43,455 bases of DNA from JAAYBQ01 sp035403465 (GTDB lineage: Bacteria > Spirochaetota > UBA4802 > UBA5550), in assembly GCA_035403465.1 (NCBI GenBank), contig DAONFG010000030.1, positions 1 through 43,455 on the forward strand, written 5' to 3'. Positions 24,501 to 32,713 of this stretch are shown here, one piece after another. How positions within the stretch are numbered: the first letter of the stretch is position 1; the number at the start of each line of letters is the position of its first letter. Position numbers and translations under genes: made by a program. The notes beneath the pieces are model-generated. The model worked only from the letters and a program-made list of their open reading frames with translations, had not been told where the DNA came from and searched no databases.

Positions 24501-24917
24501 ATGGACAAATGCAAATCGAGGGCACTGCTCGATGAAAAGGGACTCAAGGTTACCAGGCAGCGTATTGCAATACTTGATATTGCAATAATGAAAGAATCGG
24601 TTTTCTCGGCCCATGACATATATCATGATCTTGGCGGAGAGACGGATCTGGCAACTGTCTACCGCAACCTCCAGTATTTCTGCGAAGAGAACCTGCTCCG
24701 CGAAGTAATCAACAAAGATGACCGTCAGTATTTTGAACTGGCCTGTGTCCATAACCCTGTACACCCGCACTTTTACTGCAACTCATGCAAAAATATATAC
24801 TGCCTTAAAGAGATGAAAATTTCTTCCCGGGGTAAACTCAGCCCGGGGAAGAAATTTAAAATTCAGGAGACGATACTGCAGTTCAGCGGTATATGTTCCT
24901 CATGTGCTGCTGATTGA
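24501..24917 (+). CDS. zur: Fur-family regulator, probably Zur
   Basis: The 138 residues have the Fur winged-helix domain (LKVTRQRIAILDIAI, FSAHDIYHDL, LATVYRNLQYFCEENLL) and metal-site motifs: the HPHFYCNSCKNIYC segment and the C-terminal CSSC. CxxC pairs are the structural zinc site, and the His residues are typical of the sensing site. It sits inside a zinc-uptake operon, which argues for Zur rather than Fur. It probably binds the palindromes at 22587-22616 and so regulates its own operon. GAGGAG precedes the ATG. Confidence 0.85.
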   Translation: MDKCKSRALLDEKGLKVTRQRIAILDIAIMKESVFSAHDIYHDLGGETDLATVYRNLQYFCEENLLREVINKDDRQYFELACVHNPVHPHFYCNSCKNIYCLKEMKISSRGKLSPGKKFKIQETILQFSGICSSCAAD

Positions 24918-24948
24918 CAGCTGGCAAATTTTTAACAGGAGAATCGTA

Positions 24949-25875
24949 ATGAAAAAAATCATGACAGTCTTTGCAGTTGCTGTGCTTTCAGCAGTTATAT
25001 CATTCTGCGGAAAGGGAGATCCCGGGCAAACAGACAGCAAACCGGTAGTCGCTGTAAGCATCCTGCCGCAGAAGTATTTCCTTGAAAGAATAGCAGGAGA
25101 CAGGGTAACAGTACTCGTCCTGGCCGGAGAAGGTCAGAATCCCCATTCATATGAACCTACGCCCGGACAGATGACTTCACTTGCCGGAGCAAAGGGATGG
25201 ATTTTATCAGGCGTTGATTTCGAAATTTCACTTAAAGAAAAAGTCGCGGCCGCCTACCCGCTGATCAGGCTCATTGATGGGACAAAAGGGGTTAAGTTCA
25301 GGCATCTTGAAGGTCACCATCATGAAGAGGGTCATGAACATGCGGACAAAGACCATGATCATGAAGATGGTATTGATAAACATATATGGCTTGGAAAAGA
25401 ACCGGTAAAAATCATGGCAGGTCATATCCGTGATTTTCTTGTGCAGATTGATCCTGATGGAAAACCCCTGTACGAAAAAAATTATATGGATTTTGCAAAT
25501 GAAATAGACACCATGTTCGCTGACCTGAAAAAAAACCTCGCGCCTTATGCGGGGAAAAAAGTGTTTGTTTTTCATCCCGCGTTCGGGTATTTTCTTGATG
25601 AATTCGGGATAGAACAGGAGGCGGTAGAGACAGGGGGAAAAGAACCTTCAGCGAAAAATCTTACAAACCTGATAACCATGGCTAAAAAAGAGAAGCCCGT
25701 GGCTATTTTTGTACAGGCCCAGTTCCCGGTTAATGCGGCTAAAACCATCGCAGATTCTGCGGGCGCTGAGGTTGTAACTCTTGACCCTCTCTCGAGTGAC
25801 TGGCCGGGTAATATAAAAAAAATGGGAACAGCTATTGAAAACTCCTTAAAGAAAAAAACAACGGGAAATAAATGA
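24949..25875 (+). CDS. znuA: Zinc ABC transporter substrate-binding protein ZnuA
   Basis: The 308-residue protein of the metal-binding cluster 9 type starts with a signal segment ending near SFCGKG, possibly a lipoprotein with a non-standard lipobox. PVVAVSILPQKYFLERIAGD and GQNPHSYEPTPGQM provide the first ligand histidine. A histidine-rich loop (residues 122-147, with HHHEEGHEHADKDHDHEDG) precedes HIWLGKEPVKIM, and FHPAFGYFLDEFGI and the final LDPLS complete the site. The in-frame upstream ATG at 24904 overlaps the zur gene and lacks a ribosome binding site; 24949 has AGGAG. The histidine loop is typical of zinc-specific ZnuA. Confidence 0.93.
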   Translation: MKKIMTVFAVAVLSAVISFCGKGDPGQTDSKPVVAVSILPQKYFLERIAGDRVTVLVLAGEGQNPHSYEPTPGQMTSLAGAKGWILSGVDFEISLKEKVAAAYPLIRLIDGTKGVKFRHLEGHHHEEGHEHADKDHDHEDGIDKHIWLGKEPVKIMAGHIRDFLVQIDPDGKPLYEKNYMDFANEIDTMFADLKKNLAPYAGKKVFVFHPAFGYFLDEFGIEQEAVETGGKEPSAKNLTNLITMAKKEKPVAIFVQAQFPVNAAKTIADSAGAEVVTLDPLSSDWPGNIKKMGTAIENSLKKKTTGNK

Positions 25876-26678
25876 TTGCAGATAATAAAATAAAACGCCC
25901 GGTTGCAGTCCGTTTCAAAGATGTCTCCTTTTCCTATGGACCGATGCAGGTTTTAACGGATGTAAATTTCCATATACATCATGGAGATTTCATTGCCCTT
26001 GTCGGCCCCAACGGTTCAGGTAAAACAACCATCTTAAAGCTGCTCCTTAATCTGGAGAAACCTGACTCCGGAAGGATTACGCTCTTTGAGGGAATCCCTT
26101 CAGGCAGCCGTGACCATATTGGTTACGTTCCGCAGCACGCGGACTATGATTCAGCCTTCCCCATTACAGTACGTGAGGTTGTACGCATGGGGAGGCTTAA
26201 ATCACTCTCAAGGAGGTTCTCCCGGGATGATGAAAAATCGGTCCTGGAGGCCATGAACCTCTCCGGTATTTCAGATCTTGCAGGGCGTTCGTATTCGGCA
26301 CTTTCCGGGGGTGAACGCCGCAGGGTAATGGTCGCGCGCGCCCTTGCATCATCACCGCTGCTCCTGATTCTCGACGAACCTTATGCCAACATGGACATGG
26401 AGAGCGAAGACCGTTTATACAAAACACTGGAGACGCTTAAAGGGAACACCACTGTTATCATTGTTACGCATGACCCGGCATTCGTATCATCACTCACTGA
26501 CATGGTGCTCTGCGTCGGTGAACAGACAGCCGCAGGGTGTGCAAGAACAGTGGTGCTGCACCGGACTGAACCTTCCTCCGATACCCCTTATACACTTTAC
26601 GGCGGAAAGGCAGCCAGGGTAAGGCATAATGAAAAACTCACTGACGCATCCTGCTGCCAGGAGGTTAAAAAGAAATGA
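25872..26678 (+). CDS. znuC: Zinc ABC transporter ATP-binding protein ZnuC
   Basis: The 268-residue ABC ATPase has Walker A GPNGSGKTT (about residues 42-50), signature LSGGERRRVMVARALA, Walker B LLILDEPYANMD and the switch histidine in IIVTHDPAF. Sequence YVPQHADYDSAFPITVREVVRMG fits the metal-transport cluster. Its ATG overlaps the znuA stop and its stop overlaps the znuB start, each by 4 bases. The last 50 residues form a poorly conserved tail ending in a CC pair (SCCQEVKKK). Confidence 0.93.
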   Translation: MIADNKIKRPVAVRFKDVSFSYGPMQVLTDVNFHIHHGDFIALVGPNGSGKTTILKLLLNLEKPDSGRITLFEGIPSGSRDHIGYVPQHADYDSAFPITVREVVRMGRLKSLSRRFSRDDEKSVLEAMNLSGISDLAGRSYSALSGGERRRVMVARALASSPLLLILDEPYANMDMESEDRLYKTLETLKGNTTVIIVTHDPAFVSSLTDMVLCVGEQTAAGCARTVVLHRTEPSSDTPYTLYGGKAARVRHNEKLTDASCCQEVKKK

Positions 26679-27580
26679 ACGCTTTTATTGACGCACTGTT
26701 TGATCCATCAGTCTCTTTTATACGCAACGCAATGATAGCGGGCCTGCTATCCTCGATCCTGTTCGGCCTGCTTGGGGCCATTGTAACAGTGCAGAGGATC
26801 TCAGGCCTGGCTGGCGCCATATCACACGCGGTACTTGGCGGTATCGGCATGGCGCTTTTTTTCTCCGTCACCGGGATTATACCCTGGATCACCCCGGTTA
26901 TTGGCGCCATGATTTTCGCAGTCATTGCAGCCCTTATAATAGGCATTATTTCGCTCAGGTCAAAGCAGAGGGAGGATACAGTGATTAATGCAATCTGGGC
27001 CGTGGGTATGAGTATAGGCGTGCTCTTCATGGCAAAGACGCCCGGGTATACCGATCCCATGAGCTACCTCTTCGGCAACATACTGCTGATCACTGACCGC
27101 GACCTTGTTCTCCTTGCAGTACTCGATGCTGCCGCCGTTTTTTTCGCCTGGCGTTTTTACCCGCAGATTGAAGCATCAGCGTTCGACAGGGAATTCGCCA
27201 GGTCAAGAGGGGTGAACACCGATGTTATTTTCCTGGTTATACTCGCTGTCACTGCGGTTGCAGTTGTTCTTCTCCAGACTTTTGTCGGAATTGTAATGGT
27301 TATTGCCATGCTGACACTTCCCGCAGGTACGGCAGGTTATATCGCCCGCAATCTGGCGTCAATGATGTGGCTTGGATTCGGTTTTTCAGCATTCTTCACC
27401 GTTTCCGGAATATGCGCAAGCTGGTCGCTTGACCTGCCTGCAGGCGCGACAGTAGTTGTTTTTGCGGGTGCGGTTTTTCTGCTGGCTGCCGCTGCAAAAC
27501 TGATTATCAGCAAATTAACCAGGCTAAGAAACACAACATCGCATAACAACCTGCATCCTGAAAAAAGCATCCGGGGCTGA
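26675..27580 (+). CDS. znuB: Zinc ABC transporter permease ZnuB
   Basis: The 301-residue protein of the ABC-3 family has eight or nine hydrophobic segments. Family sequence includes RISGLAGAISHAVLGGIGMALF near residue 45, EDTVINAIWAVGMSIGVLFM, and SYLFGNILLITDRDL in the middle. FARSRGVNTDVIFLVILAVTAVAVVLL follows, then the conserved VGIVMVIAMLTLPAGTAGYIAR. It forms the inner-membrane channel with ZnuC and ZnuA. It overlaps znuC by 4 bases, and the RNase H gene begins 9 bases after its stop. Confidence 0.93.
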   Translation: MNAFIDALFDPSVSFIRNAMIAGLLSSILFGLLGAIVTVQRISGLAGAISHAVLGGIGMALFFSVTGIIPWITPVIGAMIFAVIAALIIGIISLRSKQREDTVINAIWAVGMSIGVLFMAKTPGYTDPMSYLFGNILLITDRDLVLLAVLDAAAVFFAWRFYPQIEASAFDREFARSRGVNTDVIFLVILAVTAVAVVLLQTFVGIVMVIAMLTLPAGTAGYIARNLASMMWLGFGFSAFFTVSGICASWSLDLPAGATVVVFAGAVFLLAAAAKLIISKLTRLRNTTSHNNLHPEKSIRG

Positions 27581-27588
27581 AGCTTCAT

Positions 27589-28335
27589 ATGACCCTCACT
27601 TCCCCGCAGCTGCTGTATCTTGAATTCATCAGGGAACTCCCCTGCGCATCAATTTACAGAATAACAGCAGAAACCTCAGACAATCCGGAATCCTGCCAGA
27701 TAATTGTATTCCAGCATGAAGGCTGCAGGATAAACTTCGTTGAACCGCTGTGGGAATACAGCGAATACCTGAACAGCAACTATAAATGGCTGCGGAGCAT
27801 CCTCTGTACCGCACTAAAATCAGGAAACAGACCGGGAGTAAGTATACCATTCACATTCCCTGCCGAAAAATACGAAATGGTCATTCCCGAAGACGCGCTC
27901 AGAGTATACAGCGACGGCAGCTGCAGCATTAACAGCAACGGGGGCTGGGCATCGGTAATAATAAGACCCGGCGGCAATGTGCTGGAGCTTTCAGGTATGG
28001 AGGAGCATACCACAGGTAACAGAATGGAGCTTACCGCTGCCTGCATGGGACTTGAGAAAGCACTTGCATTGATTCCCGGGAGCGGAACAAATGCGATCCT
28101 GCTTCTTACTGACAGCCAGTATGTTATACGAGGCATCACCCACAGGCTTGAAGTCTGGAGCCTTAACGGGTTTATAACCGCAATGGGTACACCTGTCACG
28201 AATAAAGATATATGGGAAAAGATTTCCGGTATAATGAAAAGCACCCGCATTCACTGCCAGTGGATCAAGTCCGGCTGCAGCGACCCGCACCACCGGCGCT
28301 GTGATTACCTGGCAGGGCTGCAGTGGAGGGTTTAG
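27589..28335 (+). CDS. RNase H type I domain protein with extra N-terminal region
   Basis: The 248-residue protein has a C-terminal RNase HI domain from about residue 103. All four catalytic acids are present: D109 in YSDGS, E147 in GNRMELTAA, D175 in LLTDSQYV and D239 in HRRCDYLAG. SQYVIRGITHRLEVW and PVTNKDIWEKI also match E. coli RNase HI. The first 100 residues are an unrecognised domain containing CRINFVEPLWEYSEYL; they lack the usual hybrid-binding domain signature. It removes RNA from RNA-DNA hybrids by family. The gene is 9 bases after znuB and is likely read from the zinc operon. Confidence 0.85.
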   Translation: MTLTSPQLLYLEFIRELPCASIYRITAETSDNPESCQIIVFQHEGCRINFVEPLWEYSEYLNSNYKWLRSILCTALKSGNRPGVSIPFTFPAEKYEMVIPEDALRVYSDGSCSINSNGGWASVIIRPGGNVLELSGMEEHTTGNRMELTAACMGLEKALALIPGSGTNAILLLTDSQYVIRGITHRLEVWSLNGFITAMGTPVTNKDIWEKISGIMKSTRIHCQWIKSGCSDPHHRRCDYLAGLQWRV

Positions 28336-28381
28336 CTGATTTTACTGAATAACATACCCGGCATAAAGCCTTTAATATATT

Positions 28382-28714
28382 TCAATGGGTCCATTCGATA
28401 ATTTTAACACCATCACCAACCTTCTTTATGACTGCATTTTTCATTGCTTCATAATGCGGACATAAAAAACCTATGGGGTTCCCCCTGCTTATGCACGAAG
28501 CAAAAACAATTGCCTGGGCGCCCCTGTCTACAAGCACGCCAGCCCTGGACACTGCCCTTTTACCCGGGCAACCCCCGCATGAAACAAACCCGATTATTTC
28601 AACCGGCCCCGTCTCTTCAAAGGCCCCCTTGCCCTGGGAAGAAAATTTGAAATCAGTAGTACCGGGACAGATATCCTCTGTCTGCTGGCATCTTATTATT
28701 CCGACCTTTATCAT
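28382..28714 (-). CDS. CGGC-domain protein
   Basis: The 110-residue protein matches the CGGC family (PF08821), small cysteine-rich proteins thought to bind metal. Seen: MIKVGIIRCQQTEDICPGTT, then IIGFVSCGGCPGKRAV with the name-giving CGGC (about residues 46-49), then AIVFASCISRGNPIGFLCPHYEAM. Six cysteines in all, likely a metal or redox site. It is the last gene of the long leftward run and converges with the RNase H gene. It resembles neighbours in being small and cysteine-rich. Confidence 0.82.
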   Translation of the reverse strand: MIKVGIIRCQQTEDICPGTTDFKFSSQGKGAFEETGPVEIIGFVSCGGCPGKRAVSRAGVLVDRGAQAIVFASCISRGNPIGFLCPHYEAMKNAVIKKVGDGVKIIEWTH

Positions 28715-28794
28715 AATTCATATACCTCATTTAATTTAATGCCCATGCTGTCAATAAAACATGCTCAATTTGAACGGGCTCCACGAAGCAGTTA

Positions 28795-29298
28795 TTACCT
28801 GTTCAGTTTTTTGATCTTTTTCAGCTCGGCCCTGAACTCGTCCCTTATAAATTTTTCCACCCTGTCTATAAAAAGTATTCCGTCAAGGTGATCAATCTCA
28901 TGCTGAATAATCCTGGCTGTTAGGCCTGAGGCTTCAAATTCAGTTTCCTCCCCCTCGGGAGTGATCCCCTTAACTAAAACTTCAGACGGTCTGGTAATAT
29001 CCGTATATATTCCAGGCACAGAGAGACACCCCTCTTCATAAGGTTCAACCTTTTGCGAAAACTCCTTTATCACAGGATTGATCAGCACAAACCTGCTGTT
29101 TTTATTATCGCCTGGATCAACAATAATAATACGTTTACCAACGTCAACCTGCGGCGCGGCCAGTCCCAGTCCCTTCTCCCTGGACATTGTGTCAGACATC
29201 CCGCTGATTAATGATATAACAGCTCCATCAATATTATCAACCCTCTCTGCAACAGAAGAAAGGGTTGTATTTCCGTAGTAAACAAGATGGTGAACCAT
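28795..29298 (-). CDS. def: Peptide deformylase
   Basis: The 167-residue enzyme removes the formyl group from new protein N-termini. All three motifs are visible: motif 1 GLGLAAPQ, motif 2 EEGCLSVPG with the metal-binding cysteine, and motif 3 QHEIDHLDG with both histidines and the catalytic glutamate. A frame-open ATG four codons upstream (29310) exists, but GAGGA lies 9 bases before the ATG at 29298, giving the more usual N-terminus MVHHLVYYG. No fmt gene follows, unlike the usual def-fmt pair. Confidence 0.92.
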   Translation of the reverse strand: MVHHLVYYGNTTLSSVAERVDNIDGAVISLISGMSDTMSREKGLGLAAPQVDVGKRIIIVDPGDNKNSRFVLINPVIKEFSQKVEPYEEGCLSVPGIYTDITRPSEVLVKGITPEGEETEFEASGLTARIIQHEIDHLDGILFIDRVEKFIRDEFRAELKKIKKLNR

Positions 29299-29465
29299 AA
29301 ATATCCTCATGCATTAAAATTTAATAATATAACCGGGAGATTAACACCAGGCATTAGTTTAACCGGACTGGAAACAGTTTAATTATTTTACTATAATCTT
29401 ATCGAACTGTATAAACCTGTAATAATCGGTATTATTATTTTACCAGATATGAGTTCCAAAATAAT

Positions 29466-29483
29466 TTGTAATAAATTTTACAA
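29466..29483. repeat. Palindrome TTGTAA-N6-TTACAA in gap between def and trpB
   Basis: This 18-bp palindrome lies in the AT-rich 257-bp gap between the trpB stop and the def start. It may be an operator or chance in AT-rich sequence. No gene or convincing promoter was seen in the gap. Confidence 0.25.
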
Positions 29484-29555
29484 CTACATACATGAAATAT
29501 AAACCGAAGATCAATTTCAAAGTATCCTGCTTAAACCTTTTAATCGTAACAGTGC

Positions 29556-30752
29556 CTACCTGTAGCCGTAGTTATCAACGACAAAATCTATGTCTTTATC
29601 TCCGCGGCCGGAAAGGTTAACAAGAATCGACTTCCTGCTATTTTCTTTTGCGTACTTCATCGCATATGCAACAGCATGAGCGCTTTCAAGTGCAGGAATA
29701 ATCCCTTCCACCTTTGAAAGGGTATAAAAAGCATCAAGGCATTCATCGTCAGTTGCAGTAGTGTATTCAACCCGGTGATCATCTTTCAGCATACAGTGTT
29801 CAGGCCCTGATCCGGGGTAGTCAAGTCCGCTAGCAATCGAGTAAACGGGTGAAGGTTCACCCTTCTCATCCTGTAAAAGATAACTGCGGAAACCGTGCAG
29901 AACACCCGGTTTACCGTACGAAAGGCTCGCTGCGTGGTCGCCGATTTTAAGGGAACGCCCGGATGGTTCAACACCGACAATCCGTACGCTTTCATCGTTG
30001 ATGAAAGCCGAAAAAAGACCCATTGCATTTGAACCGCCGCCGACACATGCGGTAATTGTATCAGGGAGTTCACCGGTCATTTCCAGGAACTGCTCACGGG
30101 CTTCAACCCCGACAACATGCTGGAAATCGCGAACCATCATCGGAAATGGATGGGGGCCTACGACTGAACCGATGCAGTATATGGAATTTTCCGGATCTTT
30201 AAGATATGCTTCAAAAGCGGAATCCACGGCCTCCTTGAGTGTCTTAAGCCCATGCGAGACGGGAACAAGCGTTGCGCCGAGTAATTTCATGCGTACAACA
30301 TTCGGATGCTCTTTAACTATATCAACTTCACCCATGTATATTTCACATTCAAGCCCGAAATAAGCAGCGGCTGTTGCAAGTGCGACCCCATGCTGTCCTG
30401 CACCTGTTTCGGCTATTACCTTCTTTTTCCCCAGATGTTTTGCCAGGAGTACTTCCCCCATGCAGTGGTTAAGTTTATGTGCCCCGGTATGGTTAAGATC
30501 CTCCCGTTTCATATAAATCCTTCCACCCATTTTATTTGAAAGATTTCTGCAGAAATATGTGGGAGTCGGCCGTCCCTGGAAGTGCTTGCGGATACTTCTG
30601 AGTTCTGAAATAAAATCATGTGATTTGCTTATAGAATAATAGGCATCCGTTATTTTGTCCATTTCAGCCTGCAGCTGCGGCGGTATGAATGAGCCGCCAT
30701 ATTCTCCGAAATATCCCTTTGAATCCGGAACTGTTTTCATATAATCACTCAT
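29556..30752 (-). CDS. trpB: Tryptophan synthase beta chain (stand-alone)
   Basis: The 398-residue PLP enzyme matches TrpB, which joins indole and serine to form tryptophan. The PLP lysine is K93 in NHTGAHKLN; the catalytic glutamate is in AETGAGQHGVA; the phosphate cup is CVGGGSNAMG. FGEYGGSFIPPQLQAEM replaces the more usual YGGQFVPE. The glycine-rich end LSGRGDKDIDFV is present. No trpA or other tryptophan gene is near, so it may be a lone TrpB that uses free indole. AGGAG precedes the ATG. Confidence 0.9.
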   Translation of the reverse strand: MSDYMKTVPDSKGYFGEYGGSFIPPQLQAEMDKITDAYYSISKSHDFISELRSIRKHFQGRPTPTYFCRNLSNKMGGRIYMKREDLNHTGAHKLNHCMGEVLLAKHLGKKKVIAETGAGQHGVALATAAAYFGLECEIYMGEVDIVKEHPNVVRMKLLGATLVPVSHGLKTLKEAVDSAFEAYLKDPENSIYCIGSVVGPHPFPMMVRDFQHVVGVEAREQFLEMTGELPDTITACVGGGSNAMGLFSAFINDESVRIVGVEPSGRSLKIGDHAASLSYGKPGVLHGFRSYLLQDEKGEPSPVYSIASGLDYPGSGPEHCMLKDDHRVEYTTATDDECLDAFYTLSKVEGIIPALESAHAVAYAMKYAKENSRKSILVNLSGRGDKDIDFVVDNYGYR

Positions 30753-30898
30753 AAAAAACTCCTGTATTTATTTGAAAAAATTAGTTTTAAGCGGCAATGC
30801 AGTCCATCCGGTATACATCCGTGTATAATCCGAAACAGCAGCACAAGCATCTTCTCTTGTAAAACCATTATTTAATTAATTTCTAAACTTCCCTCAAA

Positions 30899-31333
30899 TC
30901 ACCTGAATGCTCCTAACTGGCACGCAGATATTTTAACCTTCATGGTATCGCATACTGCCGATACCATTGATTTCGATACCCTGAACTTTTTTGCGATCGT
31001 CCACGCTGCTGAGCAGGTAATCCGGTCATTGACAAGTGATGACCGGATTGCAGCCTGTATCTCCGGGTCTACAGGACCTGACAATTTCAGGATATTCTTC
31101 TTTGTTCCGTATCCGAACAGTCCCATCTGACATTTACTTATCCGTATTTCAAGCAAATCAATAGCGGCTCCCACGTCAACCGGATCCACTGTAAGTTTCA
31201 CCGCTATTGAGTGAGCCTCCGCGCAGGAAATTTTATTTTCAGAAACTCTTTCCTTTATATTTACGGCAATCGATTCATTCAATTGTGCACCCTTTCTTTT
31301 TGCAGCATAATTTCCCGCGTCTTCATGTGTCAT
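30899..31333 (-). CDS. Unknown protein with two tandem Cys-containing repeats
   Basis: I do not recognise a function. The 144-residue protein has an internal duplication: unit 1 about residues 23-76 and unit 2 about residues 91-144. Both have a helical pattern beginning I..R(I)(S/T)C..A..IA.K and ending K(V/I)(K/R)IS.CQ(M/L)G.F. Compare KISCAEAHSIAVKL with RITCSAAWTIAKKF, and RISKCQMGLFG with KISACQLGAFR. The helical core looks like helix-turn-helix. Two cysteines per unit could bind metal or a cofactor. An upstream TTG also keeps the frame, but the ATG at 31333 has GGAG at the right distance. Confidence 0.72.
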   Translation of the reverse strand: MTHEDAGNYAAKRKGAQLNESIAVNIKERVSENKISCAEAHSIAVKLTVDPVDVGAAIDLLEIRISKCQMGLFGYGTKKNILKLSGPVDPEIQAAIRSSLVNDRITCSAAWTIAKKFRVSKSMVSAVCDTMKVKISACQLGAFR

Positions 31334-31381
31334 ATTTTTCTCCAAAAACTGGTTAATAAATAATCAGCAGACAATCATTTT

Positions 31382-31759
31382 TTATTCAATCCGTTTTGAC
31401 CCTGAAAAAACCTCTTCTACTGTAAGTGCAGCAGCGGCATGCCCGGGGTGTTTTACCGGATTCCATTTTTTCATATCGTTAAAAATTTTACCACTTGTAA
31501 ATAACTGAATAGAACCCTTTACCTGGTAGGATGTGCCGGTCTTTGTAATGAAAAGGATAGCCGCCTTACTCCCCTCCAGAATGTTTTTCCTGGTTTTATC
31601 AAAATAGTTGTCAGCCACGACCAGTGTGCTTTCATCAAACCTGCTTATGCATGTTGCATAAATAGAATTAGGTTTTCCTGATTTATCAACAGTCGTAAGA
31701 ATAACCGGACCTGATTTTTCGTCCCATGCTTTAATTACTTCTTCTGGTAAGACCGCCAT
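31382..31759 (-). CDS. Pyridoxamine 5'-phosphate oxidase-like FMN-binding protein
   Basis: The 125-residue protein has the split-barrel fold of the PNPOx-like family. Sequence such as PVILTTVDKSGKPNSIYATCI, ESTLVVADNYFDKTRKNIL and KAAILFITKTGTSYQVKGSIQLFTSG gives the usual order of strands and the FMN-binding loops. Family members bind FMN or F420 and reduce or oxidise small molecules. The true substrate is unknown. AGGAG precedes the ATG. The two-repeat unknown protein is encoded immediately downstream. Confidence 0.8.
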   Translation of the reverse strand: MAVLPEEVIKAWDEKSGPVILTTVDKSGKPNSIYATCISRFDESTLVVADNYFDKTRKNILEGSKAAILFITKTGTSYQVKGSIQLFTSGKIFNDMKKWNPVKHPGHAAAALTVEEVFSGSKRIE

Positions 31760-31901
31760 AACATCTCCTTTAAAAGTTTATAATATTTATTCCCCTCCGC
31801 CCCTGGCGGTTGTAAATATCGTTTTCTTTTTAACAATGCAATTGTTTAAAAAATATATCCATATAATAAAAATATAAATCCGGAATTTTGCATTAATTTG
31901 A

Positions 31902-32399
31902 TTACCTGTACATTTTAATATCAAGAACGGGGCTGCCATTAATAGCATCAAGCCCTTCCACATAGAGCCTTGTCCCCTCAATTTTAATAAGTTTTACGTC
32001 CTGAATAGCCAGCCCTGAAAGTCGGTTCGGAGTCCGTGATGCGAAAACACCGGTTTTTTTACCGTCAATGCCACGATTAAATACAGATTTAACAGGCCCT
32101 GCTTTGTGAAGATAATAAATGATAGTAAGCATTTTTTCATCTTCAAGCTTATACATAAAAGGTATTTGAGATTCAAGGAGTTCTATCCCTGATATTTTAT
32201 CTGATTGTTTAAGTCCAAATCCCCGGACCGCTCGTTCCTGCTCATTAACTACAAAACCAATTGGATATACGGTTATTGGCTCAACAGTGCCATACATACA
32301 TTGTATACATATTTTTTTGCCATCAACTGTTACCATCCCGTTATTTGATTTGCCGCACTTACTACAGAATTTTTTCATTGTATAACTATTCCCGGACAA
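31902..32399 (-). CDS. TsaA-like tRNA methyltransferase (TrmO) with zinc-knuckle N-terminus
   Basis: The 165-residue protein contains a UPF0066/TsaA domain from about residue 42 (ITVYPIGFVVNEQERAV, TGVFASRTPNRLSGLAIQDVKLIKI, LYVEGLDAINGSPVLDIKMY). TsaA/TrmO proteins methylate the t6A37 of some threonine tRNAs using SAM. The N-terminus adds a CxxC-x17-CxxC segment (KFCSKCGKSNNG..KICIQCMYG), a likely zinc site not seen in standard TsaA. The TTG at 32399 has AGGAG only 4 bases before it; an in-frame ATG at 32378 is an alternative start. Function of this variant is inferred, and it may act on another substrate. Confidence 0.75.
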   Translation of the reverse strand: MSGNSYTMKKFCSKCGKSNNGMVTVDGKKICIQCMYGTVEPITVYPIGFVVNEQERAVRGFGLKQSDKISGIELLESQIPFMYKLEDEKMLTIIYYLHKAGPVKSVFNRGIDGKKTGVFASRTPNRLSGLAIQDVKLIKIEGTRLYVEGLDAINGSPVLDIKMYR

Positions 32400-32466
32400 T
32401 AAACTCCTCTTTAAAATAATCCATATCCTGTAATTGTTAAACTAACAGTTTCCTGCATACAACAGA

Positions 32467-32670
32467 TTAATTAGCGCTAAATGAATCAGTTTTAAACCAC
32501 CCATCCTGCGGCATTGAATCAAAGCATGTCGGCTTAGAATTTATCCATTTACCTTCAGGCGTGATCTCCCATTTAGTATAATAGTCTATCGGTGACGCCG
32601 TTTTATCTATACGGTAACCTTCAGGATGAAAACCTTTTTTTATATCCGAAGCGTTAAATATTTTATTCAT
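32467..32670 (-). CDS. Small unknown protein (67 residues)
   Basis: I do not recognise it. The sequence MNKIFNASDIKKGFHPEGYR, then KTASPIDYYTKWEITPEGKWINSKPTCFDSMPQDGWFKTDSFSAN, is rich in aromatic and polar residues with one cysteine and no membrane segment. A good GGAGA lies 7 bases before the ATG. It sits between TsaA-like and CPVCG-protein genes on the same strand, separated by 43 bases from the latter. The ribosome binding site and strand context support a real gene. Confidence 0.6.
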   Translation of the reverse strand: MNKIFNASDIKKGFHPEGYRIDKTASPIDYYTKWEITPEGKWINSKPTCFDSMPQDGWFKTDSFSAN

Positions 32671-32713
32671 TTTTATTCTCCACAGTTAAATATATACCTA
32701 ATATCGTCTATAA

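Noticed and set aside
25321..25380. His/Glu/Asp-rich segment as a short tandem repeat or broken region
   Set aside because: It is the normal histidine-rich metal loop of ZnuA and the frame is intact.
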